From Oscillospiraceae bacterium (lineage in GTDB: Bacteria; Bacillota; Clostridia; UBA1381), in contig JAFLUR010000152.1 of NCBI GenBank assembly GCA_022508725.1, positions 1 through 5,816 of the forward strand: a DNA stretch of 5,816 nucleotides, written 5' to 3'. A program made the position numbers and the translations under genes. The notes beneath the pieces are model-generated. The model saw nothing but the letters and a program-made list of their open reading frames with translations. It had not been told where the DNA came from and made no database searches. Below are positions 1 to 5,171 of this stretch, in pieces (positions within the stretch are counted from its first letter, which is position 1; every line of letters begins with the position of its first letter).

Positions 1-168
1 TTCGCAGTTTGTTCGTCGCATAATTCTTCAAGATTTAATTGGAGCATCAATAATAACTCTTGAAATCAAGCTTTAAAAGCCCGGTTTCAAGAGCTTTGTC
101 ATGCCGTAATGCGACACCGCTTGATGTGTTACGAAAAAATGTCAAAACCATAAAAAATATTTATTTGG
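1..168. other. Left-edge region without an assignable gene
   Basis: I see no confident gene here. On the plus strand a frame entering from the left edge stays open to a TAA at 74-76 (about 24 codons). On the minus strand a possible start at 47-45 reads off the left edge with a plausible N-terminus (MLQLNLEELCDEQTA). Both cover the same bases, so at most one is real. Neither has a recognisable domain or a convincing ribosome binding site, so neither is called. The stretch from about 94 to 168 shows no reading frame or structured element that I can support. Confidence 0.5.
57..93. repeat. 9-bp inverted repeat, possible hairpin
   Basis: CTCTTGAAA at 57-65 is the exact reverse complement of TTTCAAGAG at 85-93. 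The 19-base loop contains a smaller palindrome, GCTTTAAAAGC (70-80). No T-run follows on the plus strand. On the minus strand the sequence after the hairpin is only moderately T-rich (TTATTATTG), so a terminator is not established. It may be a weak terminator for an upstream gene or an operator for a gene reading off the left edge. Confidence 0.4.
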
Positions 169-172
169 GGTA

Positions 173-201
173 TTTACAAATTTATAAAGATATGCTATAA
201 T
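173..201 (+). promoter_or_regulatory. Promoter P1 of adhE (sigma-A type, extended -10)
   Basis: The -35 element is TTTACA (173-178) and the -10 is a perfect TATAAT (196-201), with the ideal 17-base spacer. TGC directly precedes the -10, giving an extended -10 motif. Transcription would start near 207-208, leaving a leader of about 225 bases before the adhE ATG. This is the strongest promoter signal upstream of adhE. A Rex-like site (207-224) begins at the predicted start point, where a repressor could block initiation or escape. Confidence 0.75.
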
Positions 202-206
202 AAATG

Positions 207-224
207 TTGTGAAAAAAATGACAA
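207..224. promoter_or_regulatory. Rex-like operator at P1 start point (weak)
   Basis: TTGTGAAAAAAATGACAA has the TTG-N12-CAA skeleton and 18-bp length of Rex operators. The left half TTGTGAA equals the half-site I recall for Bacillus and Staphylococcus Rex. The right half ATGACAA departs at two positions from the Clostridia form TTAACAA. Its place at the predicted P1 start supports a repressor role, but the long A-run makes a chance match possible. Confidence 0.4.
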
Positions 225-252
225 AGCGGTAAAAATTATGTCTTTAAGGTAT

Positions 253-281
253 TTGTAAACGTAAAACGGATATGCTATGAT
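253..281 (+). promoter_or_regulatory. Promoter P2 of adhE (tandem copy of P1)
   Basis: The -35 is TTGTAA (253-258) and the -10 is TATGAT (276-281), with a 17-base spacer and an extended -10 TGC at 273-275. The 15 bases at 269-283 match 189-203 of P1 at 14 positions, and GGTATTT lies in front of both units. P2 is therefore probably a duplicate of P1 about 80 bp downstream. Its -35 and -10 are weaker than those of P1. The dyad ATATTG/CAATAT (286-291, 299-304) covers its predicted start. Confidence 0.55.
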
Positions 282-351
282 AAGGATATTGAGAAAAACA
301 ATATGCCGCTGAACAATCAATAAAAAGTGTAAGGTATTTTGCCCTGTTATA

Positions 352-369
352 TTGTTAAAAATTTATCAA
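352..369. promoter_or_regulatory. Rex operator upstream of adhE
   Basis: TTGTTAAAAATTTATCAA matches the Rex consensus of Clostridia (TTGTTAA, four bases, TTAACAA) at 13 of 14 defined positions. The dyad extends outward by three bases on each side (349-372), giving 10-base arms with one mismatch. Rex is the redox-sensing repressor that leaves DNA when NADH is high, and adhE is among its best-known targets. The site lies downstream of both predicted promoters, about 65 bases before the ATG, so it would act as a roadblock or on an undetected nearer promoter. Confidence 0.75.
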
Positions 370-380
370 TATAACGATTT

Positions 381-404
381 GCCGGCTTGAAGCATTGAAC
401 CGGC
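381..404 (+). other. Leader hairpin upstream of adhE
   Basis: GCCGG (381-385) pairs with CCGGC (400-404). After one A/C mismatch, TTGA on each side adds two A-T and two G-T pairs around a four-base AGCA loop. No T-run follows, so it is not a terminator. It ends 11 bases before the ribosome binding site and could protect the 5' end of the mRNA or modulate translation. It overlaps the upstream TTG at 395, one reason that codon is unlikely to be a start. Confidence 0.35.
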
Positions 405-415
405 AAAATAATTCA

Positions 416-423
416 AGAAAGGA
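416..423 (+). promoter_or_regulatory. Ribosome binding site that fixes the adhE start
   Basis: AGAAAGGA lies 10 bases before the ATG at 434. The frame is also open back to a TTG at 395, but nothing like a ribosome binding site precedes that TTG. Starting at 434 also gives the usual AdhE length and places the catalytic cysteine at residue 247, essentially as in E. coli AdhE (246). Confidence 0.7.
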
Positions 424-433
424 TTTGGTAAAC

Positions 434-3037
434 ATGGGAAATTATTTGGTTGACAGCGTGGAAACGCTTGAAAAACGTCTTGCCGAGGTTAGGGAGGCAC
501 AGCGTAAATTTGCGACATACACTCAGGACCGGGTCGATGCTATTTTCAAAGCGGCGGCAACCGCGGCAAATCAAGCGAGAGTCCCGCTTGCAAAAATGGC
601 GGTGAAAGAAACGGGTATGGGCGTTGTTGAGGATAAGGTCATAAAAAACAACTATGCTGCGGAGTATATTTACAATAAATTCAAGGATGTTAAAACCTGC
701 GGCGTTATCGAGGAGGATGCGGCGTTCGGAATAAAGAAAATTGCCGATCCCATAGGCGTGCTTGCGGCGGTAATACCGACGACAAACCCGACCTCAACGG
801 CAATTTTCAAGGCGCTTATCGCGTTGAAAACCCGTAACGGAATTGTTATCAGTCCGCACCCGAGAGCCGGAAAATGCACTATAGAGGCGGCAAAGATCGT
901 GCTTGAGGCGGCGGTAAAAGCCGGCGCTCCCGAAAATATTATCGGTTGGATAGATATTCCCTCGCTTGAAATGACGAATTTCATTATGCGTGAGGCGGAT
1001 TGTATTCTCGCAACAGGCGGTCCGGGCATGGTTAAGGCGGCGTATTCGTCAGGTAAGCCCGCGCTCGGCGTCGGAGCCGGAAACACTCCCGCAATTATCG
1101 ATGCAAGCGCGGATATCAAGCTTGCGGTGAACTCGATAATCCACTCGAAAACCTTTGATAACGGCATGATATGCGCATCGGAGCAGAGCGTTATCGTCGA
1201 TAAATCGATCTACGATAAAGTTAAAAAGGAATTTGAATATCGCGGCTGCTGTTTCTTAAACGACAGTCAAATCGAAAAGGTACGCAAAACCATTATCGTA
1301 AACGGCGCGCTTAATGCCAAAATAGTCGGACAAAAACCGGTTACCATCGCGGAATTGGCCGGAATTAAAATCCCGGAATCGACGCGTGTTATCATAGGCG
1401 AAGTCGAAAGCGTCGATATGAGCGAGGAATTCGCGCACGAGAAATTATCTCCGATACTTGCGATGTATAAGTCGGAGAGCTTTGACGACGCGCTTGATAA
1501 AGCCGACAGTCTTGTTAAAGACGGCGGATACGGTCATACTTCATCGGTATATCTCAATGCCGTGACCGAGAAAGAAAAGCTCGCAAAGTTCGGTGAGAGA
1601 ATGAAAACCTGCCGCATACTCATAAATACACCTTCATCACACGGCGGAATAGGCGATTTGTATAACTTTAGGCTTGAACCGTCTTTGACACTCGGATGCG
1701 GCTCATGGGGCGGCAATTCGGTATCGGAAAATGTCGGAGTAAAGCATCTTTTAAACATAAAGACCGTTGCGGAGAGGAGAGAAAATATGCTGTGGTTCAG
1801 AGCGCCTGAAAAGGTATATATAAAGAAAGGTTGTCTGCCGGTAGCGCTTGATGAGCTCAAAAGCGTTATGAACAAGAAGAAAGCGTTTATCGTAACGGAC
1901 GAATTCCTGTATAAGAACGGGTATTCAAAAGCCGTTACCGATAAGCTTGATGAAATGGGAATAACTCATACGACATTCTTCAATGTCGCTCCGGACCCGT
2001 CGCTTGCGTCCGCACAGGAAGGCGCGGAGGCTATGCGTGCATTTGAGCCGGATGTGATTATTGCACTCGGCGGAGGTTCGGCTATGGATGCCGGAAAGAT
2101 AATGTGGGTACTGTATGAGCATCCGGAAGTTGATTTTATGGATATGGCAATGCGTTTTATCGACATCAGAAAGCGTGTATACACATTCCCGCATATGGGC
2201 GATAAGGCATCCTTTATCGCGGTTCCGACTTCTGCCGGAACCGGCTCGGAGGTTACGCCGTTTGCGGTTATTACAGATGAAAAAACCGGAATAAAATATC
2301 CGCTCGCGGATTACGAGCTTATGCCGGATATGGCTATCGTGGACGCCGATTTGATGATGAATATGCCTAAAGGCTTGACATCCGCATCGGGTATCGATGC
2401 GTTGACACACGCTTTGGAGGCGTATGTGTCGGTAATGGCTACCGAATTTACCGACGGTATTGCGTTAAAGGCAATTCAGACCATATTTGATTATCTGCCC
2501 GCGGCTTATAATGAGGGTGCGTCAAATCCGAAAGCCCGCGAAAAAATGGCGCACGCGTCATGTATGGCGGGTATGGCGTTTGCAAATGCGTTCTTGGGAA
2601 TATGTCACTCACTTGCGCATAAGCTCGGCGCATTCCATCATCTGCCGCACGGTGTGGCAAACGCTCTGCTGATCACGGAAGTTATGTGTTACAATGCGGC
2701 GGAAGCACCGGAAAAAATGGGAACATTCCCGCAGTATGATCATCCGCATGCGCTTGCAAGATATGCCGAAATCGCCGATTTCCTGCGTCTGGGCGGCAAT
2801 ACGGATGAGGAAAAGCTTGAAAAGCTTATCGCCAAGATAGAGGAATTAAAGGCTGCGGTCGGAATAAAGAAAGCGATCCGTGATTACGGCATAGATGAGG
2901 CTGAGTTCCTTGAAACGCTTGATGAAATGACCGAAATGGCATTCGACGATCAGTGTACCGGCGCAAATCCGCGCTATCCGCTGATAAGAGAAATGAAAGA
3001 AATATATAAGAGCGTATATTACGGAAAGGAGAATTGA
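434..3037 (+). CDS. adhE: Bifunctional acetaldehyde-CoA/alcohol dehydrogenase AdhE
   Basis: This cytoplasmic enzyme reduces acetyl-CoA to acetaldehyde and then to ethanol, using two NADH and regenerating NAD+ in fermentation. AdhE of other bacteria forms long filaments (spirosomes). The 867-residue length is normal. Residues 1 to about 440 are the CoA-acylating aldehyde dehydrogenase half: GVGAGNTPA near 212-220 and the catalytic cysteine C247 in NGMICASEQ. From about 450 follows the iron-type alcohol dehydrogenase half: GGGSAMDAGK at 546-555 for NAD binding, SAGTGSEVTP near 600, and a complete set of iron ligands, D655 and H659 (GIDALTHALEAY), H725 (CHSLAHKLG) and H739 (PHG). All key residues are present, so both activities are expected. 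The gene follows a tandem-promoter region with a Rex operator and is coupled to the phosphotransferase gene one base downstream. A decayed copy of its 3' end lies at 3803-3889. Confidence 0.97.
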   Translation: MGNYLVDSVETLEKRLAEVREAQRKFATYTQDRVDAIFKAAATAANQARVPLAKMAVKETGMGVVEDKVIKNNYAAEYIYNKFKDVKTCGVIEEDAAFGIKKIADPIGVLAAVIPTTNPTSTAIFKALIALKTRNGIVISPHPRAGKCTIEAAKIVLEAAVKAGAPENIIGWIDIPSLEMTNFIMREADCILATGGPGMVKAAYSSGKPALGVGAGNTPAIIDASADIKLAVNSIIHSKTFDNGMICASEQSVIVDKSIYDKVKKEFEYRGCCFLNDSQIEKVRKTIIVNGALNAKIVGQKPVTIAELAGIKIPESTRVIIGEVESVDMSEEFAHEKLSPILAMYKSESFDDALDKADSLVKDGGYGHTSSVYLNAVTEKEKLAKFGERMKTCRILINTPSSHGGIGDLYNFRLEPSLTLGCGSWGGNSVSENVGVKHLLNIKTVAERRENMLWFRAPEKVYIKKGCLPVALDELKSVMNKKKAFIVTDEFLYKNGYSKAVTDKLDEMGITHTTFFNVAPDPSLASAQEGAEAMRAFEPDVIIALGGGSAMDAGKIMWVLYEHPEVDFMDMAMRFIDIRKRVYTFPHMGDKASFIAVPTSAGTGSEVTPFAVITDEKTGIKYPLADYELMPDMAIVDADLMMNMPKGLTSASGIDALTHALEAYVSVMATEFTDGIALKAIQTIFDYLPAAYNEGASNPKAREKMAHASCMAGMAFANAFLGICHSLAHKLGAFHHLPHGVANALLITEVMCYNAAEAPEKMGTFPQYDHPHALARYAEIADFLRLGGNTDEEKLEKLIAKIEELKAAVGIKKAIRDYGIDEAEFLETLDEMTEMAFDDQCTGANPRYPLIREMKEIYKSVYYGKEN
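3025..3031 (+). promoter_or_regulatory. Ribosome binding site of phosphotransferase gene, inside adhE
   Basis: AAAGGAG lies in the last codons of adhE, seven bases before the ATG at 3039. Ribosomes finishing adhE at the TGA (3035-3037) are thus placed almost on the next start, which favours translational coupling. No separate promoter or terminator is visible between the two genes. Confidence 0.75.
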
Positions 3038-3038
3038 T

Positions 3039-3788
3039 ATGAATTTAGACAATGTTATAGCAACACGCGCGGACAAAACGATTTATCGCGACGGCGATGC
3101 GGCGATTAAGGTTTTTAACGAGAATTACAATACAGCCGATGTTTTAAACGAGGCGCTGAATACCGCGCGTATCGAAGAAACAGGCTTGAATATCCCGAAA
3201 ATCCGCGAGGTTACGAAGATCGACGGCAAGTGGGCGATCATAACGGACTTTGTCGAGGGCGAAACGCTTGCGTCTCTTATGGAGAAAAATCCCGATAAAG
3301 AGGATGAATACCTCGAGTTGTTCGTTGATACGCAGATTGAAATTCAGAATAAGTCCTGCCCGATGCTGACAAAAATTCACGATAAAATGGACAGAAAAAT
3401 TTCGCAGAGCAATCTTGACGCAACGACGCGATATGAGCTTCACACAAGGCTTAACGGAATGAAGAAACACAAAAAAGTCTGCCATGGCGATTATAATCCG
3501 TCAAACGTGATAATAACGGCAGGCGGTACGCCGTATGTTCTCGATTGGTCGCACGCGACTCAGGGCAATGCGTCCGAGGATGCGGCAAGAACGTATTTGC
3601 TGTTTAAACTGGCGAAAAAAGATGAGCTTGCGGAAAAGTATATCAGATTGTTCTGCAAAAAATCTGATACGGCTTTGCAGTACGTTCAGTCATGGCTGCC
3701 GATTGTCGCGGCGTCGCAGCTTGTGAAAAACAATCCGGAGGAGAAAGAATTCCTCGAAAGATGGGTCAACGTGGTTGATTATGAATAA
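3039..3788 (+). CDS. APH/choline-kinase-like phosphotransferase, substrate unknown
   Basis: The 249-residue protein has the protein-kinase-like fold signature of the aminoglycoside phosphotransferase (APH)/choline kinase superfamily. A lysine in AAIKVF (K24) suits the ATP-binding lysine and E38 its helix-C partner. ITDFVEGETL (68-77) looks like the hinge. HGDYNPSN (149-156) is the catalytic loop, with D151 as base and N156 as metal ligand, and D169 in VLDW is the second metal-binding aspartate. The set is complete, so it should be an active cytoplasmic small-molecule kinase. I do not recognise the substrate; there is no specific reason to call it a resistance enzyme. It may belong to the TIGR02172-type paralogous family, from memory only. 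It starts one base after adhE and is probably made with AdhE under the same redox control. It sits between the true adhE end and a degenerate copy of that end, which suggests insertion or duplication. Confidence 0.88.
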   Translation: MNLDNVIATRADKTIYRDGDAAIKVFNENYNTADVLNEALNTARIEETGLNIPKIREVTKIDGKWAIITDFVEGETLASLMEKNPDKEDEYLELFVDTQIEIQNKSCPMLTKIHDKMDRKISQSNLDATTRYELHTRLNGMKKHKKVCHGDYNPSNVIITAGGTPYVLDWSHATQGNASEDAARTYLLFKLAKKDELAEKYIRLFCKKSDTALQYVQSWLPIVAASQLVKNNPEEKEFLERWVNVVDYE

Positions 3789-3802
3789 TTGTTTTAAAGA
3801 CG

Positions 3803-3889
3803 GGTATTCGCCGGCCGGCGCTGCTTGCGCAACTCGGTGATGTCCGTCGATAGGCGAAATGAAAGAAATATAAAAGAGCATTGCGGTAA
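3803..3889 (+). pseudogene. Degenerate copy of the adhE 3' end
   Basis: This stretch aligns with adhE 2938-3026. From 3826 to 3879, I count about 43 of 54 bases identical to 2960-3013. The core GAAATGAAAGAAATATA (from 3856; adhE from 2990) is exact, and over 26 bases only two differ. Further left, GGTATTCG (3803-3810) matches GGCATTCG (2938-2945) with one single-base indel between. At the right, ATTGCGGTAA matches ATTACGGAAA after a 4-base deletion. In the adhE frame it reads PSIGEMKEI then a stop where adhE has PLIREMKEIY, and an earlier in-frame TGA replaces an arginine codon, so it cannot be functional. The offset of 865-866 bases spans the phosphotransferase gene. It is either a relic of a second adhE copy or the far repeat left when the phosphotransferase segment arrived. 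Confidence 0.7.
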
Positions 3890-3910
3890 TATAAAAATGT
3901 GATTTTGAAT

Positions 3911-3949
3911 GCTTTCGGCAGATTCGGGCGGTCTGCCGGAAGCTTTTTT
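3911..3949 (+). terminator. Rho-independent terminator of the adhE-phosphotransferase unit
   Basis: A 12-bp stem (3911-3922 with 3932-3943, one T-G wobble) with a nine-base loop is followed by six T residues (3944-3949). It is a strong intrinsic terminator. It ends the adhE operon after the adhE-end relic and separates it from the macro-domain gene. It also shows that the open frame reaching back to 3899 is not part of that gene. Confidence 0.92.
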
Positions 3950-3968
3950 ATGTTTCCGACCGGCAGGC

Positions 3969-3997
3969 TTGATAATTACCGAAAAATATTGTATAAT
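3969..3997 (+). promoter_or_regulatory. Promoter of the macro-domain gene
   Basis: TTGATA (3969-3974) and a perfect TATAAT (3992-3997) are separated by 17 bases, close to the ideal vegetative promoter. Transcription should start around 4004, giving a leader of about 40 bases. It lies just after the terminator of the preceding operon, so the macro gene begins its own transcript. Confidence 0.85.
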
Positions 3998-4007
3998 TAT
4001 ATCAATA
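3986..4007. promoter_or_regulatory. AT-rich dyad over the macro promoter -10
   Basis: ATATTG (3986-3991) and CAATA (4003-4007) flank an inner near-palindrome TATAATTATA, covering the -10 and the start point. The TTG-N11-CAA layout resembles the Rex operator before adhE (TTG-N12-CAA) but is one base shorter. A repressor site is possible. AT-rich promoter sequence can give such a dyad by chance. Confidence 0.25.
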
Positions 4008-4031
4008 ATAAATTTATATCAAACGTAAATC

Positions 4032-4040
4032 GGGAGGGGA
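4032..4040 (+). promoter_or_regulatory. Ribosome binding site that fixes the macro gene start
   Basis: GGGAGGGGA ends five bases before the ATG at 4046. The frame is open back to 3899, but that extension would cross the terminator and the promoter and encodes nothing macro-like. The macro fold starts at once after this ATG (PFKIVRNDI). Confidence 0.88.
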
Positions 4041-4045
4041 ATACC

Positions 4046-5059
4046 ATGCCATTTAAAATAGTGCGAAACGATATAACAAAAATGCAGGTTGACGCCATCG
4101 TCAATGCCGCAAACACATCACTTGCGCCGGGCGGCGGAGTATGCGGAGCGATTTTTGAGGCGGCGGGTTATGATAAATTAGCGTCTGAGTGCAGTAAGAT
4201 AGGGCATTGCAATACGGGAGATGCCGTTATTACAAAGGGATACAATCTTCCGGCAAAGTACATAATCCATACGCCGGGACCGGTTTACCGCGGCGGAATG
4301 TACGGCGAGGAAAAGCTGCTGTATTCCTGCTACAGATCAAGTCTTGAGCTTGCAAAAAGCAAGCGGATAAAGTCCATCGCGTTTCCGCTGATTTCTTCCG
4401 GAATTTACGGTTATCCGAAAGCCGAAGCATTGCGTGTTGCGACCGGAGCAATTACGGATTTCCTTGAAGATAACGAAACAGACATATATCTTGTCGTATA
4501 CGATAAAAAATCATTCGAGATAAGCTCCGGGTTGTTTTCGGACGTTGCGGAATATATTGAGGAAAATCTGATCAAACCGGATGCACGCCTTGTGTTTGGT
4601 TTTGAGAAAGCGGCACAAGAGGATATTGACTGTCAATCGGCACCTATGCCGTACGGTCGGATGATTCAGGCGGAAATGAGTGCGCCGGCGGCGAGCATAG
4701 ATGATATGATCAAAAATATGGATGCGTCCTTTTCGGAATATTTGCTTATGCTTATCGACAAAAGCGGAATGACAGACGCGCAGGTGTATAAAAAAGCGAA
4801 TGTTGACAGAAAGCTGTTTTCAAAAATACGCAACAACCGTCAATACAAGCCGAGCAAGGTAACGGCTGTTGCGTTCGCATTGGCTCTCGGACTGGATATG
4901 GACGGGACACGCGATCTGATCGGCAGAGCCGGATACGCTCTTACCCGGAGCAGCAAATTCGATATAATAATCGAGTATTTTATTATTCATGGAAATTACA
5001 ATATTTTTGAAATAAATGAAACGCTGTTCGCGTTTGATCAGCCTTTGATCGGTGTTTGA
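4046..5059 (+). CDS. Macro-domain protein with C-terminal HTH-like region
   Basis: The 337-residue protein begins with a macro domain (about 1-175), the fold that binds ADP-ribose and often removes ADP-ribose from proteins or deacetylates O-acetyl-ADP-ribose. Visible marks are NDI (8-10), the NAAN motif (20-23), the glycine loop GGGVCGAI (29-36), HTPGPVYRGG near 75-84 and the second phosphate loop ISSGIYGYPKAEA (116-128). The loop has C33 where YmdB and MacroD2 carry a catalytic aspartate (GGGVDGAI), so hydrolase activity may be changed. A polar linker (about 180-220) leads to a helical C-terminal region (about 225-337). The part at 243-293, with VYKKANVDRKLFSKIRNNR, resembles an XRE/Cro-type helix-turn-helix; this is by eye only. 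I recall close relatives of this two-part form in Clostridia. It has its own promoter and no clear terminator before the vWA gene 112 bases downstream, so the two are probably co-transcribed. It may recognise ADP-ribosylated targets or act as a ligand-sensing regulator. Confidence 0.9.
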   Translation: MPFKIVRNDITKMQVDAIVNAANTSLAPGGGVCGAIFEAAGYDKLASECSKIGHCNTGDAVITKGYNLPAKYIIHTPGPVYRGGMYGEEKLLYSCYRSSLELAKSKRIKSIAFPLISSGIYGYPKAEALRVATGAITDFLEDNETDIYLVVYDKKSFEISSGLFSDVAEYIEENLIKPDARLVFGFEKAAQEDIDCQSAPMPYGRMIQAEMSAPAASIDDMIKNMDASFSEYLLMLIDKSGMTDAQVYKKANVDRKLFSKIRNNRQYKPSKVTAVAFALALGLDMDGTRDLIGRAGYALTRSSKFDIIIEYFIIHGNYNIFEINETLFAFDQPLIGV

Positions 5060-5066
5060 TATGATT

Positions 5067-5092
5067 GGAATTTAATTTTGATGGGAATTTAA
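5067..5092. repeat. Short direct repeat GGAATTTAA
   Basis: GGAATTTAA occurs at 5067-5075 and 5084-5092, 17 bases apart, in the AT-rich gap after the macro gene. No stable hairpin with a T-run is seen here, so I find no terminator between the macro and vWA genes. Confidence 0.35.
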
Positions 5093-5133
5093 AATGTCGC
5101 ATACCGGGCGACCCGTCCCCCTTTCGGATGATG

Positions 5134-5139
5134 TATAAT
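5134..5139 (+). promoter_or_regulatory. Possible -10 element before the vWA gene
   Basis: A perfect TATAAT lies 33 bases before the vWA ATG, but no -35-like hexamer stands 16-18 bases upstream (that stretch is GC-rich, around ACCCGT) and no TGn extension is present. It is either a weak or activator-dependent internal promoter or chance. A small CGGG/CCCG hairpin (5105-5115) lies where a -35 would be expected. Confidence 0.35.
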
Positions 5140-5171
5140 TAAGACATCAAATGAAAGAGAGGTAATTCAAA

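Noticed and set aside
140..145. Minus-strand TTGACA as a -35 for a divergent gene
   Set aside because: No -10-like hexamer is found at 16-18 bases on the minus strand, and the putative gene itself is uncertain.
395..433. N-terminal extension of AdhE from a TTG at 395
   Set aside because: No ribosome binding site precedes the TTG, it lies in a hairpin, and the ATG at 434 has a good site and gives the usual AdhE length.
670..2660. Several long minus-strand open frames inside adhE (such as 670-1167, 1534-1875 and 1925-2410)
   Set aside because: They lie opposite strongly conserved AdhE coding sequence, show no domain and lack clear ribosome binding sites; they are shadows of codon bias.
3144..3485. 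Minus-strand open frame inside the phosphotransferase gene
   Set aside because: It is a shadow of a gene with intact kinase motifs on the plus strand, and it has no recognisable features.
3039..3788. Calling the phosphotransferase an aminoglycoside-resistance enzyme
   Set aside because: Only the general kinase-like motifs are present. The coupling to adhE points to housekeeping metabolism, and no known resistance subfamily is recognised.
3899..4045. 49-codon N-terminal extension of the macro-domain protein
   Set aside because: The stretch contains a strong terminator and a near-consensus promoter. The ATG at 4046 has an excellent ribosome binding site and starts the macro fold directly.
5105..5115. 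CGGG/CCCG hairpin as a terminator of the macro gene
   Set aside because: The stem has only four pairs and is followed by TCCCCC, not a T-run.
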